Assembly (NCBI GenBank): GCA_020639255.1
Contig: JACKGZ010000006.1
Coordinates: 172,329 to 236,328, forward strand
DNA length: 64,000 nucleotides
Direction: 5' to 3'
From: Phycisphaera sp.
Lineage (GTDB): Bacteria > Planctomycetota > Phycisphaerae > Phycisphaerales > UBA1924
The notes under the pieces were generated by a model that was given only the letters and a program-made list of their open reading frames with translations, was not told the origin of the DNA and did not search any database. Shown piece after piece: positions 59,334 through 64,000 of the stretch. Both the position numbers and the translations under genes were made by a program. The first letter of the stretch is position 1, and every line of letters begins with the position of its first letter.

Positions 59334-59395
59334 TCGGCTCCTTCTGTGAAGACGGTGCGAACTATACCTCGGCTAGCCGACAAGCGCCGCAACAC

Positions 59396-59414
59396 TCATC
59401 CGGGGTCCGGATGA
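59396..59414 (-). terminator. hairpin after the SMP-30 operon
   Basis: TCATCCGG-GGT-CCGGATGA, a perfect 8-bp stem 17 bp after the lactonase stop. It lacks a T-run; may be a weak terminator or processing site before the glycosyltransferase gene on the same strand. Confidence 0.4.
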
Positions 59415-59431
59415 CGCAACACGGACTCGTA

Positions 59432-60268
59432 TCAGAGCCCGAGACCCGATATTGGCTCCTCGAATCCGGAGGTCTTTGTTCGGGCTTCGTATATTGGCCC
59501 CTCCGAGGTCGTGATGTAAAGCGTTGACAGATCGGGCCCGCCGAAACAGGCCGAGGTGACGCGCTCCGTGGGCACGGGCAGACGCTCGATCACTTTGCCG
59601 TCGGGTGCGTGGACGATGACGGCCGAGCCCTCCCAGCGGGCTGACCAGATTCGCCCCTCGATATCTCTCGTCAGGCCATCGGGCGTGCCCTCATCAGGGG
59701 TGGCTTGGTAGAGGTCGAGTCCGCTGGTGAGATCGTTGGTCTTTGGGTCCCTGTTGAAACGGACAATGCGGTTGCTTGTCGAGCAGGTCCAGAGAAGTGT
59801 CCGCCCCTCGTCGAAGACGGCCATGCCGTTGGAGACGTCGGTGCCCTTGAAGAGCGGGCGGATGGTCAGGTCCGTCCCGACGTGGTAGAGCCCGCCCGAG
59901 CCGGGCGTGGCTGCGATGGTGCCCGCGTAAACGCTGCCGTCGGGCAGGGCCTGCACGTCGTTGAACCGAGCGGCGTCCGGGTCGTGGAACTCCGCGATCG
60001 TGCGCACGTTGGGGGGGTTGTCGGGGTTGAGCAGTGCGATGTCATCGACACGGAAGATCGCGAGGTTGCCGTCGCGTTGGAGTGTGAAGCCTCCGACCTT
60101 CGGGCCCGTGTAGAAGCACTCGGCTTTGACAGTCTTCGGGTCGTACCGCCAGAGTTCGCCCGCGTCGATGTCGGTCAAGAAGAGCACGCCCCGCTTGGCG
60201 TCCCAGAGCGGGTTCTCGCCCAGCTTGAAGGTGCGGTCGACGATGACTCTGGGGGTGTCCGCGATCAT
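59432..60268 (-). CDS. SMP-30/gluconolactonase-like protein
   Basis: 278 aa six-bladed beta-propeller. Metal ligands of the family are recognisable: Glu in GENPLWD, Asn in VSNGMAVF, Asp in GTPDGLTRD. Hydrolyses a sugar-acid lactone, with the metal in the propeller centre. ATG 60268 overlaps the SDR stop (ATGA). Fourth gene of a tightly coupled operon with a cytidylyltransferase, a 2-hydroxyacid dehydrogenase and an SDR, so the substrate is likely a sugar acid made in that pathway. Confidence 0.9.
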   Translation of the reverse strand: MIADTPRVIVDRTFKLGENPLWDAKRGVLFLTDIDAGELWRYDPKTVKAECFYTGPKVGGFTLQRDGNLAIFRVDDIALLNPDNPPNVRTIAEFHDPDAARFNDVQALPDGSVYAGTIAATPGSGGLYHVGTDLTIRPLFKGTDVSNGMAVFDEGRTLLWTCSTSNRIVRFNRDPKTNDLTSGLDLYQATPDEGTPDGLTRDIEGRIWSARWEGSAVIVHAPDGKVIERLPVPTERVTSACFGGPDLSTLYITTSEGPIYEARTKTSGFEEPISGLGL

Positions 60269-61014
60269 TCGGTGCTGAGCCTGGCGAGCGCGCCGCCGTC
60301 GACGACGATGGACTGGCCCGTGATGAACGAAGACTGGCTCGCGTCGGCGAGGAAATGGATGACCCTGCCGATCTCTTCGGGCTGGCCCACACGGCCGAGC
60401 ACGTGGCGTTCGCCGAGGCCCCGGACGAGTTCGTCGAGGCTGCCCGGCTCGACGTGTCCACGCTCCAGGCCCGCGTGGAGCATGGGGGTGTCCACGGCTC
60501 CGGGCAGGACGGCGTTGACACGGATCTCGTCGTCCCCGAATTCGAGCGCCATCGAGCGGGTGAACGCCGAGAGTGCGCCCTTGCTGGCTGCGTAGGCGGC
60601 GATGTTCTTGCTTGTCGCCATCGCGTGCACGCTCGAGACGTTGATGATCGAGCCCTTGCTCTGGCGCAGCATCGGGTAGGCGGCCTTGGCCGAGAGAAAG
60701 ACCGAGCGGATGTTCGAGGCCATCACCTGGTCCCACTCCTCGGCGGTCGTCTCGAGGATGGGCTTGCAGACCTGCATCGCTGCGTTGTTGACGAGCGCGT
60801 CGAGCCGACCTGTGTGCGAGGTCAGCTCCTCGAAGATCCGTGCGGGTGACTCTGGGTCGGAGATGTCGGCCTCGATGAAGTGGTCAACACCCACGACGAC
60901 CTCGTGGCGACGATCGACGCCGACGACGGTCCAGCCCGCCTCGTGGAAGACGCGGCAGGTGGCGCTCCCGATCCCACCCGCAGCCCCGGTGATGAGTGCG
61001 ACACGATTGGTCAC
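60265..61014 (-). CDS. short-chain dehydrogenase/reductase
   Basis: 249 aa classical SDR. Cofactor motif TGAAGGIG, NNAA, catalytic Ser (VSSVHA) and YAASK (Tyr-x3-Lys), and DTPMLHAG after the PG turn. GTG 61014 is the start; it overlaps the upstream stop as GTGA. A role in oxidising or reducing a sugar hydroxyl is likely. SDR plus cytidylyltransferase recalls the PtmA-PtmB pair of Campylobacter sugar modification, though the other genes of that pathway are absent. Confidence 0.93.
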   Translation of the reverse strand: MTNRVALITGAAGGIGSATCRVFHEAGWTVVGVDRRHEVVVGVDHFIEADISDPESPARIFEELTSHTGRLDALVNNAAMQVCKPILETTAEEWDQVMASNIRSVFLSAKAAYPMLRQSKGSIINVSSVHAMATSKNIAAYAASKGALSAFTRSMALEFGDDEIRVNAVLPGAVDTPMLHAGLERGHVEPGSLDELVRGLGERHVLGRVGQPEEIGRVIHFLADASQSSFITGQSIVVDGGALARLSTE

Positions 61015-61979
61015 CGCTTGCTCTCCTGCTGGCTTTCCCACTGGTCGAGCAGCTCAACGACGTTGCGGATGACCTGCCAGTGTGTGCGGTGAGCGGCCCG
61101 CTCGGAGCTCTGCGAGAGGTGGGGCGTCAGGAGCACGTTGTCCATCTTGAGCAATGGCGAGGTCGCAGGGATCGGCTCGATCTCGAAGACGTCGAGCCCG
61201 GCGCCGGCGATGGTGCCCTCGGCGAGCGCCTTCTCAATCGCGGCCTGCTGAACGACCGGGCCTCGCGAGGTGTTGATGAGGACCGCCGTCGGCTTCATGA
61301 GCTTGAGTTCGCGCTCGCCGATCAGGCCTCGGGTGCTCGGGTTGAGGTCGCAGTGCATGCTCACGAAGTCGGAGCGTTTGAGCAGTTCGTCCATGGGCAC
61401 GACTTCGACGCCAGTATCGTCGAGGAGTTGCAGGGGGATGTCCTTGCGGGTGTCGCAGCCCAGGAGCTTCATCCCAAATGCGCGTGCCCGGCGGAGGACG
61501 GTGCTCCCGATGTTGCCCATGCCCACAACGCCCAGTGTGCACTCAGCGAGGGTTGTGCCGTCGAGGGGTGTCCAGCGACCGGCTTTGATCTCCTTGTCGA
61601 GCCAGGGGATGCGCCTGGCGAAGTTGAGGATGAAGCACATCGTCGAGTCTGCGACAGGCACGCTGAATGCGTCGGGCACGTTGCGGACGAGTATGCCCCG
61701 CTCACGGGCGGCGTCGAAGTCGATCGCATCGGTGCCCGTGCCCCATTTACAGATGACTTTGAGGTTGGGGGCCGCGTCCATGGCGCGGGCGGTCCACTTG
61801 TCGCCGCCGCAGATGGTGGCGTCGATGTCGCCCACGAGCTTGATGAGCTCGTCCTCGCTGAGCTGCTGGCTGACCTTGGTGGTGATGATCTCGAACCCGA
61901 GCCGTTCGAGCTCGGGGCGGACCATTTCGAAGTCGCGCAGGATGCGGGGACCGGTGACCAGGAGCTTGCCTCGGCTCAC
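61011..61979 (-). CDS. D-isomer-specific 2-hydroxyacid dehydrogenase
   Basis: 322 aa, single catalytic and NAD domain, SerA-like without ACT domain. NAD fingerprint VVGMGNIGSTVLRR; catalytic Arg (NTSRGPVVQ), Glu (LDVFEIEP) and His (LLTPHLSQ). Oxidises or reduces a 2-hydroxyacid/2-ketoacid; lying between a CMP-sugar synthetase and an SDR, it probably handles a sugar acid rather than phosphoglycerate. GTG start at 61979, overlapping the cytidylyltransferase stop (GTGA). Confidence 0.93.
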   Translation of the reverse strand: MSRGKLLVTGPRILRDFEMVRPELERLGFEIITTKVSQQLSEDELIKLVGDIDATICGGDKWTARAMDAAPNLKVICKWGTGTDAIDFDAARERGILVRNVPDAFSVPVADSTMCFILNFARRIPWLDKEIKAGRWTPLDGTTLAECTLGVVGMGNIGSTVLRRARAFGMKLLGCDTRKDIPLQLLDDTGVEVVPMDELLKRSDFVSMHCDLNPSTRGLIGERELKLMKPTAVLINTSRGPVVQQAAIEKALAEGTIAGAGLDVFEIEPIPATSPLLKMDNVLLTPHLSQSSERAAHRTHWQVIRNVVELLDQWESQQESKR

Positions 61980-62677
61980 GCTCTTTCTCCTTGGACGAGG
62001 CCGGCCTGGGCGATCGCCTCGGCGAGCCGGAACGCTTCCTCGTCGTCGATGTCTGTGGATTCGAGTCGGTTGATCTCGAAGAGGACGGGCTTGTGCCCGA
62101 TGCGGTTGCCGCGCTCTTCGAGGGTCTTTCTGCTGAAGATGTAGACGTTGGAGTTCTCTTCGTAGACGGGGGGGAGATCCTGCGTGCGGAGCAGGATGCT
62201 CGGGTCGTGGTTTATGGCTTTGCCGGCAGCGTCATAAAAGCGGGTCTGCCAGCGCGTCACACCGAAGAGCGAGTCCTTCTCGGGGAGTGCGTCGAGGAAA
62301 GTGCGGACGGCTCTCTCGATCGTCTGCGCGCGGAGCAGCGGGTTGGTGCTGTGCGTCTGGAGAAAGTAATCGGCGTCGATCTGCTTGACGGTATTGAGCA
62401 GGACATCGTTCATCGGGATCGAGCCGTCGCGGAGGTGCTCGGGGCGCTCGATGACACGGACGCGAGGGAAGTGCTTCCGGGCGTCATCCCGGATAGTGGG
62501 GCTGTCGGTGTCGATGACGACCTCGCCCACGCTCGGGGCATCGAGGAGAGCCGAGACGATCCAGTGGTAGAGTGGCCTGTCATGGAAGGGGCGGAAGTTT
62601 TTGTTTGGAACACGTTCGCTGCTGTGGCGCATGGGTACGAGTGCGGCGATGCGTGGTTGGGAGTTGGTAGCGGTCAT
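61976..62677 (-). CDS. CMP-sugar synthetase (NeuA/KdsB-like cytidylyltransferase)
   Basis: 233 aa. IAALVPMRHSSERVPNKNF start corresponds to the CTP-binding AxRxxSxRxxxKN signature; further motifs are VIDTDSPTI, LQTHSTNPLLRAQTI and NVYIFSRKTL. It should activate a 2-keto-3-deoxy-type or nonulosonic sugar acid with CMP. No neuB or neuC is present, so the substrate is not plain sialic acid made here. First gene of the four-gene operon; divergent from the ABC exporter, 56 bp away. Confidence 0.9.
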   Translation of the reverse strand: MTATNSQPRIAALVPMRHSSERVPNKNFRPFHDRPLYHWIVSALLDAPSVGEVVIDTDSPTIRDDARKHFPRVRVIERPEHLRDGSIPMNDVLLNTVKQIDADYFLQTHSTNPLLRAQTIERAVRTFLDALPEKDSLFGVTRWQTRFYDAAGKAINHDPSILLRTQDLPPVYEENSNVYIFSRKTLEERGNRIGHKPVLFEINRLESTDIDDEEAFRLAEAIAQAGLVQGERA

Positions 62678-62733
62678 GTGCCAGCGTGCTCCGGCCGCGT
62701 CTGCGTGGAGTGGAGTCTAGCGCTGGGGTCAGA

Positions 62734-63720
62734 ATGAGTCTGTTGTGCGGGGTGAATAGGATCCTATCGAGAGCCGCGGAGAGCCCCTTGACGACAGCCA
62801 CGACGACGAACGAGCCATCGCAACTGAGACCCGGCGACGGGGACATCGACGGTAGACCCGGATCCGGACCCGGTGTGCCATTTGATCTGTCGAACCGATT
62901 CGTGCGGGTCGTTGATCGTTCGAACGACGGCATGATCCAACGGATCCGCGAGGCGATTCAGTGGCGCGACCTTCTATTCATGCTGGTTCAGCGGGACATC
63001 AAGGTACGCTACCGCCAGACCGCCTTTGGCATCATCTGGGCTGTCATGGTGCCGCTGCTGACCATGGCGGTCTACTGGGTGGTCTTTGACAAGCTCGGTC
63101 GGATGGGCCCGGACGGGATGCCGTACCCGCTCTTTCTGTTTCCCGGCATGATCGTCTTCCAGTATTTCAGCTCATCGACCGGGCGTGCTGCGAACTCGCT
63201 CAAGCAGGACGGAGCGCTCCTTTCAAAGGTCTACTTCCCGAGGCTGGTTCTGCCTCTTGCGAGCATCACGAGTCCGCTGGTAGACTTTCTCTTTGGGCTC
63301 GTGATCTTGGCTGTGATCCTGGCGATCTACCAGCACCCGCCGACCCTGTCGATGCTCATGATGCCGGTGTATCTCTCGATCGCCATCGTGTCCGCTGCCG
63401 GCATGGGCATGGGGCTGAGTGTGCTCAACTCGCATTTCCGAGACGTCACGCACTTCTTGCCGGTGATGTTGCACCTCTGGTTCTTTTGCTCGCCGGTGCT
63501 CTACAGCACCACGGATCGAGTGCCGGAGAAGTACTGGCTGCTGTATTCGCTGAATCCCATGGTGACAGCCTGCGAGGGTGTGCGAGGCTGCTTACTCGGC
63601 CAGGCTTCGCCTGTGACGCCGGGTATGACTCTGGTCTCATGTGCCGTAGCGGCCGGTTTGTTTCTGTGCGGGCTGGTGACGTTCATGAAGTTCGAACAGA
63701 CCGTGACGGATGTCCTGTGA
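62734..63720 (+). CDS. wzm: ABC-2 type polysaccharide export permease (Wzm/KpsM-like)
   Basis: 328 aa from ATG 62734. About 60 soluble residues precede the family pattern LLFMLVQRDIKVRYRQTAFG, then six membrane segments: IIWAVMVPLLTMAVYWVVF, FPGMIVFQYFSSS, VLPLASITSPLVDFLFGL, and three more towards the C-terminus. Forms the channel half of an exporter of undecaprenyl-linked glycan, with the following ATPase. A GTG at 62686 or later TTG codons could also be used. Divergent from the CMP-sugar operon. Confidence 0.9.
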   Translation: MSLLCGVNRILSRAAESPLTTATTTNEPSQLRPGDGDIDGRPGSGPGVPFDLSNRFVRVVDRSNDGMIQRIREAIQWRDLLFMLVQRDIKVRYRQTAFGIIWAVMVPLLTMAVYWVVFDKLGRMGPDGMPYPLFLFPGMIVFQYFSSSTGRAANSLKQDGALLSKVYFPRLVLPLASITSPLVDFLFGLVILAVILAIYQHPPTLSMLMMPVYLSIAIVSAAGMGMGLSVLNSHFRDVTHFLPVMLHLWFFCSPVLYSTTDRVPEKYWLLYSLNPMVTACEGVRGCLLGQASPVTPGMTLVSCAVAAGLFLCGLVTFMKFEQTVTDVL

Positions 63721-63729
63721 TCGGGGGCG

Positions 63730-64000
63730 ATGGTGTCTGACGCAATGATCAGCGTGGAGAATCTGAGCAAACGCTTTGTGCTCCTTCGGCACAAGGCGCA
63801 CGACCGCCTTCTCTCGGCATCGATCATCTCGATGGCCAAGCGTGCCGTATCGCGGCCTGCAGATCCGGATCAGGATGCCGACGTTCACTGGGCGCTCCGC
63901 AATGTCAGTTTCGAAGTCGCACAGGGCGAGGCGCTCGGGATCATCGGGCGCAACGGCGCCGGCAAAAGCACACTGCTCAAGATCATTTCCAGACTGACCA
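63730..64000 (+). CDS. wzt: ABC exporter ATPase (Wzt/KpsT-like), 3' end outside window
   Basis: First 90 codons. ISVENLSKRFVLLRHK start, an insertion of ~25 residues typical of Wzt-type ATPases, then ALRNVSFEVAQGEALGIIG and Walker A GRNGAGKST. ATG 63730 is 9 bp after the permease stop; ATG 63745 is also possible. Supplies energy to the polysaccharide exporter. It has no stop before the window ends, and any C-terminal glycan-binding domain lies beyond the edge. Confidence 0.92.
   Translation, partial: MVSDAMISVENLSKRFVLLRHKAHDRLLSASIISMAKRAVSRPADPDQDADVHWALRNVSFEVAQGEALGIIGRNGAGKSTLLKIISRLT

Noticed and set aside
59432..62677. Sialic acid biosynthesis operon
   Set aside because: Only a NeuA-like enzyme is present; no NeuB or NeuC, so naming it sialic acid would be unsupported.

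Overview
The window is a high-GC bacterial chromosome segment with tightly packed genes on both strands. The gene set points to a planctomycete, most likely the class Phycisphaerae: a fused AroD-AroE enzyme, a ThiE with an N-terminal extension, a large pseudopilin operon with a giant GspK-like protein, an S10-spc-alpha ribosomal operon lacking rpmD, adk and rpsD, and a REP-like palindrome of a kind I associate with planctomycete and verrucomicrobial genomes. This assignment is inference from gene content; there is no rRNA gene in the window.

Left part (1-21 kb): housekeeping genes in short, often convergent or divergent units. They are aroDE (cut by the left edge); a minus-strand dehydratase/ACP/dehydratase operon without a ketosynthase; recO; an HDOD protein with a degenerate GGDEF domain; an M16 protease and thiE; a degenerate 6-phosphogluconolactonase-like gene overlapping an rluA-type pseudouridine synthase; hemW; an FHA protein; a 60-residue zinc ribbon; purA-uppS-cdsA; a coiled-coil zinc-ribbon protein; ruvB; an M28 lipoprotein peptidase; a metal-efflux permease; and a secreted protein of unknown function.

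Middle (21-37 kb): one long plus-strand ribosomal operon from rpsJ to rplQ with secY, map, infA and rpoA, ending in a clear intrinsic terminator. Several proteins in it are unusual: L22 carries an N-terminal helix-turn-helix-like domain, L17 an internal insertion, S14 is the short form with its zinc cysteines lost, and S5 and L17 have acidic tails. A 299-bp gap between rplC and rplD is full of perfect hairpins and is the best candidate here for an undescribed regulatory RNA. pheS follows, apparently leaderless.

Next (38-58 kb): a pseudouridine synthase fused to a methyltransferase, translationally coupled to a stand-alone coaB, then a type IV pilus / type II secretion-like operon: two GspE/PilB ATPases, PilT, a PilC/GspF platform protein, four pseudopilins (G/H/I/J-like, up to 694 aa) and a 1871-residue GspK-like protein. 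No secretin, prepilin peptidase or PilM-N-O genes are in the window.

Right edge (58-64 kb): tRNA-Pro(UGG), a family 2 glycosyltransferase, a tightly overlapping minus-strand operon (CMP-sugar cytidylyltransferase, 2-hydroxyacid dehydrogenase, SDR, SMP-30 lactonase), and divergently a Wzm/Wzt-type ABC polysaccharide exporter that runs off the window. Together these look like the edge of a surface-glycan locus.

Cross-cutting observations are a recurrent promoter-like TAnnnT box 6-9 nt before start codons that lack a Shine-Dalgarno sequence, suggesting common leaderless transcripts, and abrupt AT-richer tracts inside aroDE, map and the giant gspK. No CRISPR array, insertion sequence, prophage or integrase was seen.
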